Below, one piece after another: positions 24,132 to 33,703 of a stretch of DNA of 64,000 nt. Both the position numbers and the translations under genes were made by a program. How positions within the stretch are numbered: the stretch's first letter is position 1; every line of letters begins with the position of its first letter. The DNA is taken from positions 62,001 through 126,000 of the forward strand of contig NZ_JADMLH010000012.1 in assembly GCF_016464385.1 (NCBI RefSeq). Reading direction: 5' to 3'. A model generated the notes under the pieces. The model worked only from the letters and a program-made list of their open reading frames with translations, was not told the origin of the DNA and ran no database searches. The DNA comes from Nucisporomicrobium flavum (lineage in GTDB: Bacteria; Actinomycetota; Actinomycetes; Mycobacteriales; Micromonosporaceae).

Positions 24132-24307
24132 TCCGCGATCGTAGGCGGCCCGCGGCTCGCGCGCGCGGCGGCCGTCGATGCCCCCGGGCTGCGCGCCGAT
24201 GTAATCGTGGACACAATGTAAATGCCGTGGCTTCCGGCGGCCGGTTCGGCAGGATGGAGGCGGTAAGGCCGGTTGACCCGGCGGGCACTTACAGATGCGG
24301 GGGGCAC

Positions 24308-26104
24308 GTGAGCACGAGGACCGGCCGCGACGTGCTGGGCCGGGGCCTGCGGGTGCTCGGCCGCGCCATCCGTACCGAGCCGCGGCTCTTCGTCATCGGC
24401 GCGCTGGGCAGCAGCCTGTTCGGGCTGCTCGTCATCGCGAACTCGTACGTCGTCGGCGCGGTCATCGGCCATGTCGTGGTGCCGGCGTTCAGCGAGCACC
24501 GGGCCGGTACGGCCGAGCTGGGCCTGATCGCCGCCGCGTTCATCGGCATCTCGCTGCTGCGCGTCGCCAGCATCTTCGGCCGCCGCCTCGGCGCCGGGTT
24601 CATGCAGTTCCGGCTGCAGGCCCGCTACCGCCGCGCGGTCACCCGCCGCTACCTCGCGCTGCCGCCGGCGTGGCACCAGCGGCACGCCACCGGCACCCTG
24701 CTGTCCAACGCGAACTCCGACGTGGAGGCCGCTTTCGTCCCCATCGCGCCGCTGCCGTTCGCCGTCGGCACGATCGTGATGATCGTGGCCGCGGTCGTCT
24801 CGCTGTTCTTCACCGACTGGGTCCTCGCGATGGTCGGCGTCTGCCTGTTCCCGATGCTGTTCGGGCTCAACTACGTCTACTCGCGGCGGATGTCCCCGCG
24901 GCAGATCCGTGCCCAGCAGCTGCGCGGCCGGGTCAGCGCGGTCGCCCACGAGAGCTTCGACGGCGCCCTCGTCGTCAAGACCATGGGACGCGAGGCGGAC
25001 GAGTCGAAGCGCTTCCAGGTGCACGTCAGCGAGCTGCGCGACGCGCTCATCTCGGTGGGCCGGCTGCGCGGCCTGTTCGACCCGCTGATGGACGCGTTGC
25101 CCAGCGTCGGCACCCTGGCGGTACTGCTGCTCGGGGCGTGGCGGCTGCAGACCGGTGCGCTGAGCGTCGCCGAGCTGGTCAGCGTGGCGTTTCTGTTCAC
25201 CGTGCTGGCGTTCCCGGTGCGCGCGATCGGCTGGGTGGTCGCCGAGCTGCCGCGCAGCGTCGCCGGGTGGGAGCGGGTGCAGGCGGTGCTCGCCGCCGAC
25301 GGCGACCTCGCCTACGGCACCGCCGAGGCCGCCGCGAGCGGACCGGCCGCGCTCACCTTCGACCAGGTCCATTTCTCGTACGGCGAGGACGGCCGGGGCG
25401 CCGAGGTCCTGTACGACATCTCGTTCACCGTCCCGGCCGGCAAGACGGTGGCGCTGGTCGGCGCGACGGGCTCCGGCAAGTCGACGATCGCCTCGCTGGC
25501 CGTACGCCTCGTCGACCCGGACAGCGGCACGGTGAGCGTCGACGGCATCCCGCTGCCCGAGCTGAGCGAGCAGGCCCTGGCTTCCGCGACCGCGCTCGTG
25601 CCGCAGATCCCGTTCATCTTCGACGACACGGTCCGCGGCAACGTGACCCTCGACCGCGACGGCGTGGACGACACGGCGGCCTGGCGGGCACTACGGCTGG
25701 CGCAGGCGGAGGGCTTCGTCGCGAAGCTGCCCGAGGGCCTGGAGACGCCGGTCGGCGAGCGCGGCACGTCACTCTCCGGCGGCCAGCGGCAACGGCTCAC
25801 GCTGGCCCGCGCACTGGCCGGGCGGCCGCGGCTGCTCGTGCTCGACGACGCGACGAGCGCGGTGGACCCGCGGGTGGAGGCGGCGATCCTGGCCTCGCTG
25901 CGCGGGCACGAGGCGGGCGCGTCGATCCTCGTGGTCGCGTACCGGCGGGCGACGATCGCGCTCGCCGACGAGGTGGTCTACCTGGAGGACGGCAAGGTCG
26001 TGGCGACCGGCACCCACGCGCACCTGATGGCCACCGAGCCCGGATATCTGAACCTGGTGACCGCGTACGAGAAGGCCGAGCACGCCGAGGAGGTCACGGC
26101 ATGA
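24308..26104 (+). CDS. ABC exporter half-transporter with degenerate ATPase residues
   Basis: 598 residues: a six-helix exporter membrane domain (to about 330) and an ATPase domain with Walker A GATGSGKST, Q-loop PQIPF and an intact signature LSGGQRQR. Walker B reads LLVLDDATSAVD, with Asp where the catalytic Glu normally stands, and the switch region reads VVAYRRAT, with Tyr in place of the H-loop His. These changes predict that its own site binds but hardly hydrolyses ATP. It overlaps the next half-transporter gene by ATGA, so the two form a heterodimer. Substrate unknown. Confidence 0.93.
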   Translation: MSTRTGRDVLGRGLRVLGRAIRTEPRLFVIGALGSSLFGLLVIANSYVVGAVIGHVVVPAFSEHRAGTAELGLIAAAFIGISLLRVASIFGRRLGAGFMQFRLQARYRRAVTRRYLALPPAWHQRHATGTLLSNANSDVEAAFVPIAPLPFAVGTIVMIVAAVVSLFFTDWVLAMVGVCLFPMLFGLNYVYSRRMSPRQIRAQQLRGRVSAVAHESFDGALVVKTMGREADESKRFQVHVSELRDALISVGRLRGLFDPLMDALPSVGTLAVLLLGAWRLQTGALSVAELVSVAFLFTVLAFPVRAIGWVVAELPRSVAGWERVQAVLAADGDLAYGTAEAAASGPAALTFDQVHFSYGEDGRGAEVLYDISFTVPAGKTVALVGATGSGKSTIASLAVRLVDPDSGTVSVDGIPLPELSEQALASATALVPQIPFIFDDTVRGNVTLDRDGVDDTAAWRALRLAQAEGFVAKLPEGLETPVGERGTSLSGGQRQRLTLARALAGRPRLLVLDDATSAVDPRVEAAILASLRGHEAGASILVVAYRRATIALADEVVYLEDGKVVATGTHAHLMATEPGYLNLVTAYEKAEHAEEVTA

Positions 26105-27876
26105 CGACCGCGACCGCTGTGGTGGAAGAGGGGACGCTCGCCACCGTTCGCCGGGGCGTGGCGCTCTCGCCCGAGTTGCGCCCGGGCCTGGCGGGCACGC
26201 TCGCGCTGGCGTTCCTGTCGATGGCCGGCCGGGTGGCCGTGCCGATCGCGATCCAGCAGGGCCTCGACCGCGGCATCCGCGCCCCCGGCGGGCCGCACCT
26301 GGGCACGGTCACCCTGATCGTGCTGCTCACGCTCGCCGTCCTGGCCGTCTCGACCGCCTCCGGGTACGCCATGACGCGCCGGCTGTTCACGGTCAGCGAG
26401 ACCGCGCTGGCCGCCCTGCGCGCCCGTACGTTCCGGCACATCCACGACCTGTCGATGCTGCACCAGCAGTCGGAGCGGCGCGGGTCGCTGGTCTCCCGGG
26501 TCACCGGCGACGTCGACCAGATCACCCAGTTCCTGCAGACCGGCGGCGTCATGCTGCTGATGACCAGCGGGCAGGTCGTGGTCACCACGGTCGTCATGCT
26601 GGTCTACTCGTGGCAGTTGACGCTGGTGGTGTTCGCCGCGTTCGTACCCGCCCTGATCGTGATCCGGCTGTTCCAGAAGCGGCTCGCCGGGGTCTACCGG
26701 ATCGTGCGCGAACGCACCGGCGTGATGCTGGGCGCGGTCGCCGAGAGCGTCGTCGGTGCCACGGTGATCCGCGCGTACGGCGTGGCGGGGCGCACCGAGA
26801 AGCGGCTCGACACCGCGATCGACGACCTGCGGGTGGCCCAGCAGCGGGCGCTGCGTACCAGTGTCACCAGCTTCTCGACCGGCGAGATCGCCGCCGGCGT
26901 GGCCCTGGCGTCGGTGGTCGTCGTGGGTGTGCTGCTCGGCGTGGACGGCGGCCTGACCGTCGGCAAGCTGACCGCGTTCCTGTTCCTCGTCACGCTCTTC
27001 ATCCAGCCGGTGCAGATCGCCACCGAGGTGCTCAACGAGGCGCAGAACGCGGTGGCCGGCTGGCGGCGCGTGCTCGACGTGCTGGACATCGAGCCGGACG
27101 TGGCCGACCCCGCCGACGGGGTGGAGCTGCCGCCCGGCCCGCTGTCGGTGACGTTCCGCGACGTGTCGTACCGCTATCCCGGCGGTCCGGTGGTGCTCGA
27201 CGACGTCGACCTGGAGATCCCCGCGCGCACGAAGGTGGCGGTGGTGGGGGAGACCGGCAGCGGCAAGACGACGTTCGCGAAGCTGCTGACCCGGCTCATG
27301 GATCCGGCCGGCGGCGAGGTGCTGCTCGGCGGGGTGCCGCTGACCTCCGTACGGTTCGACTCGTTGCGGTCCCGGGTCGTGATGGTCCCGCAGGACGGGT
27401 TCCTGTTCGACGCGACGGTGGCCGGGAACATCCGCTTCGCCCGTCCCGGGGTGACCGACGACGAGCTGCGGACCGCGTTCGAGGAGCTCGGGCTCGCTGA
27501 CTGGCTGGCCGGGCTGCCGCAGGGGCTGGACACGCCGGTGGGCGAGCGCGGCGAGGCGCTGAGCGTGGGGGAGCGGCAGCTGGTCGCGCTGGTGCGGGCG
27601 TACATCGCCGACCCGGACCTGCTGGTGCTCGACGAGGCGACCAGCGCGGTCGACCCGGCCACCGAGGTCCGCCTGCAGCACGCCCTGGACGCGGTGACCC
27701 GCGGCCGGACGACCGTCGCGATCGCACACCGGCTCTCCACCGCGCAGTCCGCCGACGAGGTGATCGTGGTCGACGCCGGCCGGGTCGTGCAGCGCGGCCC
27801 GCACGCGGAGCTGCTGCACGACCCGGAGTCCATCTACGCCAAGCTCTACGCGAGCTGGCTGGAGCAGACCCGCTGA
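26101..27876 (+). CDS. ABC exporter half-transporter, catalytic partner
   Basis: 591 residues with the exporter membrane domain and an ATPase domain. Walker A is GETGSGKTT, Walker B is LLVLDEATSAVD with the catalytic Glu, and the H-loop is normal (IAHRLST). Its signature, however, is LSVGERQ instead of LSGGQ. In a head-to-tail dimer with the preceding protein, one composite site therefore has all consensus parts and the other has all the altered ones, as in known heterodimeric exporters. ATGA overlap with the first gene implies equal synthesis. Convergent with the S4 paralogue. Confidence 0.94.
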   Translation: MTTATAVVEEGTLATVRRGVALSPELRPGLAGTLALAFLSMAGRVAVPIAIQQGLDRGIRAPGGPHLGTVTLIVLLTLAVLAVSTASGYAMTRRLFTVSETALAALRARTFRHIHDLSMLHQQSERRGSLVSRVTGDVDQITQFLQTGGVMLLMTSGQVVVTTVVMLVYSWQLTLVVFAAFVPALIVIRLFQKRLAGVYRIVRERTGVMLGAVAESVVGATVIRAYGVAGRTEKRLDTAIDDLRVAQQRALRTSVTSFSTGEIAAGVALASVVVVGVLLGVDGGLTVGKLTAFLFLVTLFIQPVQIATEVLNEAQNAVAGWRRVLDVLDIEPDVADPADGVELPPGPLSVTFRDVSYRYPGGPVVLDDVDLEIPARTKVAVVGETGSGKTTFAKLLTRLMDPAGGEVLLGGVPLTSVRFDSLRSRVVMVPQDGFLFDATVAGNIRFARPGVTDDELRTAFEELGLADWLAGLPQGLDTPVGERGEALSVGERQLVALVRAYIADPDLLVLDEATSAVDPATEVRLQHALDAVTRGRTTVAIAHRLSTAQSADEVIVVDAGRVVQRGPHAELLHDPESIYAKLYASWLEQTR

Positions 27877-27886
27877 GCGGCCGGGC

Positions 27887-28495
27887 TCAGCGGGCGTAGA
27901 ACTCGACGACCAGCTGCTCGTCGCAGAGCACCGGCACCTCGGCACGCTCGGCCCGGCGCAGCACCGTGGTGCGCAGCTCCTCGAGCACGGTCGACAGGTA
28001 CGGCGCGGCCGGCCCGTCGAGGTGCGCACCGGTCGCGGCGATCTGGAACGGCGGCTTCTGCCGGCTGCTCTCGCGGACCTCGACGACCTGGCCGGGCTTG
28101 AGCCGGTACGACGGCCGGTCGACCTTGTGCCCGTCCACGGTGAAGTGCCCGTGCGCGACGAGCTGCCGGGCCTGGTAGATCGTGCGGGCCAGGCCGGCGC
28201 GCTGCACGGTGGCGTCGAGGCGGCTCTCCAGCAGGGCCACCAGGTTCTCGCCGGTCTTGCCCTCCTTGCGGTGCGCCTCGTCGTACGCCGCCCGCATCTG
28301 CGCCTCGCTGATGTTGTACTGGTGCCGCAGCCGCTGCTTCTCCAGCAGCCGTACCTGGTAGTCGGACTGCTTGCGCCGCCCCCGGCCGTGGACACCCGGC
28401 GGGTACGGCCGCCGCTCGAAGTACTTCACGCACTTGCGGGTCAGCGGGATGCCGAGCGCCCGCGAGAGCCGGGCCTTGGGTCGGGAGTTGTTCAC
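27887..28495 (-). CDS. rpsD: 30S ribosomal protein S4, cysteine-poor form
   Basis: 202 residues with the S4 N-terminal domain (RPKARLSRALGIPLTRK, RPYPPGVHGRGRRKQSDY) and the S4 RNA-binding domain (RLDATVQRAGLARTIYQARQLV, VDGHKVDRPSYRLKPG), ending VEFYAR. It lacks the CxxC zinc pattern seen in zinc-binding S4 proteins. It stands alone, outside any ribosomal operon, so a second rpsD may exist elsewhere in the genome. I prefer the GTG at 28495 (start MNNSRPKAR); an in-frame ATG at 28507 abuts its Shine-Dalgarno. Two iron-box-like sites lie just upstream, next to TAGCAT, a likely -10. Confidence 0.92.
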   Translation of the reverse strand: MNNSRPKARLSRALGIPLTRKCVKYFERRPYPPGVHGRGRRKQSDYQVRLLEKQRLRHQYNISEAQMRAAYDEAHRKEGKTGENLVALLESRLDATVQRAGLARTIYQARQLVAHGHFTVDGHKVDRPSYRLKPGQVVEVRESSRQKPPFQIAATGAHLDGPAAPYLSTVLEELRTTVLRRAERAEVPVLCDEQLVVEFYAR

Positions 28496-28523
28496 GGGCG
28501 ATCTCATTCCTTCGTACGGATGC

Positions 28524-28562
28524 TACGGTTAGCCTCGCCTAACTAAGGTAAGCCTAACCCGG
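28524..28562. promoter_or_regulatory. Two adjacent DtxR/IdeR-type iron boxes
   Basis: Against the published 19-bp consensus TWAGGTWAGSCTWACCTWA, positions 28524-28542 match at 16 of 19 and positions 28544-28562 also at 16 of 19, with one base between them. They fill the gap between the divergent S4 and DUF2470 genes. The first box abuts TAGCAT (28519-28524, minus strand), a likely -10 of the S4 gene. Iron-dependent repression of both genes is the direct reading. Confidence 0.75.
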
Positions 28563-28579
28563 TGCCCGGAGGTTCCCGC

Positions 28580-29320
28580 ATGCAGCCCACCCACGCCGAG
28601 GTCGCTCGCACGATCGCCGCCGGCCACCTGCCCGCCACAGCGCACATCGCCGGTCACCCCGGCCCGCTGCCGGTCCGGCACGTGACCGACGGCCGGGGCC
28701 GGGCGCTGCTGCTGTCCTCCCGCGACGGCGACCTCGCCAGGGCGCTGCGCCCGAGGCCGGACACCGGAGACACCGCGCTGATCCTCGACATCCCGGACGT
28801 GCCGCCGATCGCCGGGGCTCCGACGCTGGGCCGGGTGTGGGTGTCCGGCTGGGCAACTCCGCTGGCCGGGGAGGAGGCCCGCCGCGCGGCGCTCGACTAC
28901 GCCGACGTCGACGCGGCGTCCGACCTGCTCGACGTCGGCACCACCCGGGTCATCCACCGCCTGCACGTCGCCGAGGTGCGCCACGAACGCCACGGCGTGC
29001 TCATCGACGTCGACCCCGACGAGTACGCCGAGGCCACGCCGGACCCGCTGCACCTCATGGAGTTCGACCTCATCGCCGACCTCGCCGACCACCACGAGCC
29101 GGAGATGGCCGCGTACGTGCGCCGCCGCCTCGGACCGGCCGCCCGCCCCGGTGACGAACCCCGCGTGGTGCGCCTCGACCGGTACGGCTTCGTCGTCCGG
29201 ATGGGTGCCCGGCTGGCACGGCTCGCGTTTCCCCGCCCGGTGACCGACCGCCACGACCTGGCCCACCTGCTGCACCCGGTCCTCTGCCACCGCTGCGTCC
29301 GCACCGGCCGCGTGGCTTAG
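28580..29320 (+). CDS. DUF2470-domain protein, PNPOx/HugZ-like
   Basis: 246 residues. The first 150 look like a split-barrel (VRHVTDGRGRALLLSSRDGDLA, VWVSGWATPL), and the C-terminal part has the DUF2470 pattern MEFDLIADLADHHEPEMAAYV and DRYGFVVRM. Related proteins bind or degrade haem or are found in iron-acquisition loci. The ATG at 28580 has GGAGG seven bases upstream; the in-frame GTG at 28562 lies inside the second iron box. A final LCHRCVR has a CxxC that could bind metal. Iron control is expected from the two boxes upstream. Confidence 0.8.
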   Translation: MQPTHAEVARTIAAGHLPATAHIAGHPGPLPVRHVTDGRGRALLLSSRDGDLARALRPRPDTGDTALILDIPDVPPIAGAPTLGRVWVSGWATPLAGEEARRAALDYADVDAASDLLDVGTTRVIHRLHVAEVRHERHGVLIDVDPDEYAEATPDPLHLMEFDLIADLADHHEPEMAAYVRRRLGPAARPGDEPRVVRLDRYGFVVRMGARLARLAFPRPVTDRHDLAHLLHPVLCHRCVRTGRVA

Positions 29321-29910
29321 GGCCGCCCCCGCATCAGCGGCAGGGCCAGGTCGTCGACGATCGATCGGATGCGGTCCGGGGCCGGCGGCCCGAGATCCAT
29401 CAGCAGGTCGTGGCGCACCAGGTCGAACGGCATGTCGAGCACTGCCGGCGGGATCCGGTCCAGGGCCAGCTCGCCGCGCTCGTGGGCGCGTCGGTAGATC
29501 GTCCGCTCGTGCGGGAGCCGCTGGTCGCCCATGGCCTGCTCGCGTACCCGTGCGGGCGTCAGGCCGGTGTCGGCCAGCAGCCCCGAGAAGGCGGCGGCCG
29601 CGGCGATGGCGAACAGGCCGGCGCGGGCCCGGCTCACCTCGGTGAGGTAGGCGAGCAGGTCGCCGCGCAGGGTGCCGGTGTCCGGCTCCGCGACCGGGTT
29701 CACAACGCGCTGGTGCTCGAAGGCGGCGAGCACCAGCCGGTCCTTGTTCGGCCAGCGGCGGTAGAGCACGGCCTCGCTCGTGCGGGCGCGTGCGGCGACC
29801 GAGCCCATGGTCAGGCGCGCGTATCCGGTCTGGACGAGCTCTTCCCACGCGGCGGTGAGCAGGGAGGCCTCGAGCTCCTTGCCGTGCCGGCGGCGGCGCG
29901 CAGTTTCCAC
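29317..29910 (-). CDS. TetR-family repressor of the second FAD monooxygenase
   Basis: 197 residues with a very basic N-terminus (TARRRRHGKE) and helix-turn-helix LTMGSVAARARTSEAVLYRRWPNK near residues 33-56. It is divergent from the monooxygenase gene at 29984, and two matching 19-bp palindromes lie in the 73-bp gap. GTG start at 29910. The stop codon overlaps the end of the DUF2470 gene by 4 bp (convergent). The ligand is presumably the monooxygenase substrate. Confidence 0.9.
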   Translation of the reverse strand: METARRRRHGKELEASLLTAAWEELVQTGYARLTMGSVAARARTSEAVLYRRWPNKDRLVLAAFEHQRVVNPVAEPDTGTLRGDLLAYLTEVSRARAGLFAIAAAAAFSGLLADTGLTPARVREQAMGDQRLPHERTIYRRAHERGELALDRIPPAVLDMPFDLVRHDLLMDLGPPAPDRIRSIVDDLALPLMRGRP

Positions 29911-29921
29911 CCGGCCACCTT

Positions 29922-29972
29922 AGAAAGTCTTTCCTTTCTTGCCAAGCGCTGCTAGAAAGGAATCCCTTTCTT
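29922..29972. promoter_or_regulatory. Two 19-bp operator copies, AGAAAG...CTTTCTT
   Basis: AGAAAGTCTTTCCTTTCTT at 29922-29940 and AGAAAGGAATCCCTTTCTT at 29954-29972 have the same outer arms (AGAAAG and CTTTCTT) and are exactly 32 bp apart, about three helical turns. One lies beside the TetR start and one beside the monooxygenase start, so a bound repressor pair would silence both genes. Confidence 0.75.
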
Positions 29973-29983
29973 GGAGGTGTCGT

Positions 29984-31504
<1,521 letters not shown>

Positions 31505-32093
31505 CGCTGCACGTTCGGCCCGATCGCGGCGGCGAGCTGGTCCACCGGGGCGGACGCCACCGGCTCGACCTTGAGCACGTGGCGTACCACGGCCAGGCCG
31601 GCGATCTGCGTCGCGACCAGGGCGGACCGCATCGGCGCCTCGCTCTCGTCGATGGCGAGCTGGGCGACCGCCCGGCGCAGGATCTGGGTCACCACGAACT
31701 CGCGCATCAGCCGGGCGGTCCACTCGTTGCTCATCGCCGAGCGCATCAGCGCCACCGCCGCGGTGCCGGCCGGCGAGTCCCAGACCGTGAGCACCGTACG
31801 CACGAGCCGCTCCCCGGCCTCCTCCCGCGGGCCCGCCAGCGCCTTCGGCACGAGCTCGGAGGGATCCAGCGGCAGGTTCATGGTCGCCAGGAAGAGCTTC
31901 TCCTTGGTGCCGAAGTAGTGGTGCACCAGCGCCGGATCGACCTCGGCGCCGGCCGCGATGGCGCGGATCGACGCCTTGTCGAAGCCCCGCTCGGCGAAGA
32001 TCGTGCGGGCGGACTCCAGGATGGACTGCCGGGTGTCCTGGTTGCCGGGGCGCCGCCCGCTTCGCCGTACCAAAGGAAGGCTCTCCGTTCGTC

Positions 32094-32837
32094 TCAGGCC
32101 GTGCGCCGCCGCAGGGTCGCGGCCGCCAGCGTCAGGGCCAGGACCGCGGCGCCGGCGACGACCGTCAGATCCCACCACATCGTGCCGGTCGGCTCGGTGG
32201 AGCGTCCGACCTGGGTGAGCGCGTCCACCGCGTACGACAGGGGGAAGACATCGCTGGCGGCCTGGAGCCAGCCTGCCATCCGCTCGCGCGGCACGAACAA
32301 CCCGCACAGCAGCAGCTGCGGGATGACCACCACGGGCAGGAACTGGACGGCCTGGAATTCGGTACGGGCGAACGCGCTGCAGAACAGCCCCAGCGCGACC
32401 CCGAGCACCGCGTCGACCACGGCGATCAGCACCACCAGCCCGGGGTTGCCGAGCGTGTCCAGCCCGAGCAGCCAGAACGCCGCCGCCACCGCGACCGATG
32501 CCTGCACCGCGGCGGCGAGACCGAACGCGATGCCGTACCCGAAGAGCAGGTCGAGCTTGCCCAGCGGCGTGGTGAGCAGCCGCTCGAGCGTCCCGGAGGT
32601 GCGCTCGCGCAGCATCGCGATGCTCGTCACCAGGAACATGATCACGAAGGGGAAGATGCCCAGCATCGTCAGCGCGATCCGGTCGAACGTGCGGGCGGTG
32701 TCGTACATGAAGTAGATCAGGGTGAGCAGGGCGACCGGCACCACCAGCAGCAACGCGACCGTACGCCGGTCGTGGCGCAGCTGCCGCAGGACCCGGCCCG
32801 CCGTGCTCGCGGTGATGCGAGGGCTCAGCGCGGTCAT
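32094..32837 (-). CDS. ABC-2 type exporter permease
   Basis: 247 residues with six hydrophobic segments (VALLLVVPVALLTLIYFMY, ALTMLGIFPFVIMFLVTSI, AAVQASVAVAAAFWLLG and others) and the intracellular MLRERTSGTLERLLTTPL motif typical of ABC-2 permeases. The ATG overlaps the end of the ATP-binding gene. It pairs with that ATPase to form a drug/lipid-type exporter of the DrrB kind. Substrate unknown. Confidence 0.92.
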   Translation of the reverse strand: MTALSPRITASTAGRVLRQLRHDRRTVALLLVVPVALLTLIYFMYDTARTFDRIALTMLGIFPFVIMFLVTSIAMLRERTSGTLERLLTTPLGKLDLLFGYGIAFGLAAAVQASVAVAAAFWLLGLDTLGNPGLVVLIAVVDAVLGVALGLFCSAFARTEFQAVQFLPVVVIPQLLLCGLFVPRERMAGWLQAASDVFPLSYAVDALTQVGRSTEPTGTMWWDLTVVAGAAVLALTLAAATLRRRTA

Positions 32838-33556
32838 GCCGGCACCTCCTCGCGGTCGCGGATGAGGCGCAGGAACGCCTCCTCCAGGTCGTCGGTGCCG
32901 GCCGTGGCGCGGATCGCCGCCGGGGTGTCGTCGCCGATCAGCTCACCCTCGCGGATCAGCAGCAGCCGGTCGCAGCGCCCCGCCTCGTCCATGACGTGGC
33001 TCGACACCAGCAGCGTGGTGCCCTCGGCGGCGAGCGCGTGGAACTTCGCCCACAGGTCGGCGCGCAGCACCGGGTCCTGTCCGACGGTCGGCTCGTCCAG
33101 GACCAGCAGCCGGGGCCGGCCGATCATCGCGCAGGCCAGCGACGCGCGGCTGCTCTGGCCGCCGGACAGGTTGCCGACCAGCTGGGTCGCCGCGCCGGCC
33201 AGCCCGACGTCGGCGACGGCCCGGTCCGCGTCGGCCGCGGTGAGGCCGTACAGCGACGCGAAGTAGCGGGCGTTCTCCCGGACGGACAGGTCGGCGTAGA
33301 CGCTCGGTGACTGGGTGACGTAGCCGACCGTACGGCGCAGCGCCGGTGACCCGGCCGGCTCGCCGAGCACCGTGACCGTGCCGGAGCGGACGAGCTGCAC
33401 CCCGACGATCGCCCGGATCAGCGTCGTCTTCCCGCTGCCGCTCGGCCCCAGCAGCCCGGTGACGCTGCCGGCCCGCACGTCGCACGTGATGCCGCGCAGC
33501 ACCCGCCGTTTCCCGCGGTCGATCACCAGATCGCGCACCTCGATGGCGGTGGTCAT
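32834..33556 (-). CDS. ABC exporter ATP-binding protein
   Basis: 240 residues with Walker A GPSGSGKTT, Q-loop YVTQSPSVYADLSV, signature LSGGQSSRASLA, Walker B LLVLDEPTVGQDP and H-loop VSSHVMDEA. This is the DrrA/NatA-like exporter class. The ATG at 33556 has GGAGG five bases upstream, so an alternative start at 33580 was not used. It heads the ATPase-permease-TetR operon, with a 20-bp palindrome directly upstream that may be the operator. Confidence 0.93.
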   Translation of the reverse strand: MTTAIEVRDLVIDRGKRRVLRGITCDVRAGSVTGLLGPSGSGKTTLIRAIVGVQLVRSGTVTVLGEPAGSPALRRTVGYVTQSPSVYADLSVRENARYFASLYGLTAADADRAVADVGLAGAATQLVGNLSGGQSSRASLACAMIGRPRLLVLDEPTVGQDPVLRADLWAKFHALAAEGTTLLVSSHVMDEAGRCDRLLLIREGELIGDDTPAAIRATAGTDDLEEAFLRLIRDREEVPA

Positions 33557-33570
33557 CGTCGCCTCCCCGA

Positions 33571-33590
33571 AACTCATCAACTGTTGAGTT
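33571..33590. promoter_or_regulatory. 20-bp palindrome before the ABC-2 operon
   Basis: AACTCATCAACTGTTGAGTT has perfect outer arms AACTCA and TGAGTT and matches its reverse complement at 16 of 20 positions. It lies 15 bp upstream of the ATPase start, where it would block transcription. The TetR gene at the end of the same operon is the natural candidate. Confidence 0.6.
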
Positions 33591-33653
33591 CAACGCTAGA
33601 TGAATTCGATGGGCGGGGCAATGACCGCGCGGAAGGTGGCACGCGGACATGAC

Positions 33654-33688
33654 AAAAAGCCGCGGCCCCGACAAGCGGGACCGCGGCT
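33654..33688 (-). terminator. Terminator of the repeat-rich protein gene
   Basis: AGCCGCGG (33658-33665) pairs with CCGCGGCT (33681-33688), extended by CCC/GGG inside. Read on the minus strand the stem is followed by TTTTT. It lies 16 bp past the stop of the 554-aa gene. Confidence 0.8.
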
Positions 33689-33703
33689 GGAGAAGAGCGG
33701 GAA

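Noticed and set aside
24295..26100. One giant frame joining the second ABC half-transporter with upstream sequence
   Set aside because: The upstream part lies in another frame of the first half-transporter; the ATG at 26101 overlapping its stop is the real start.
28524..28562. The boxes as a zinc (Zur) site
   Set aside because: Zur sites in actinobacteria centre on an AT-rich TGAAAATN-type palindrome; the sequence here fits the TTAGG/CCTAA iron-box form instead.
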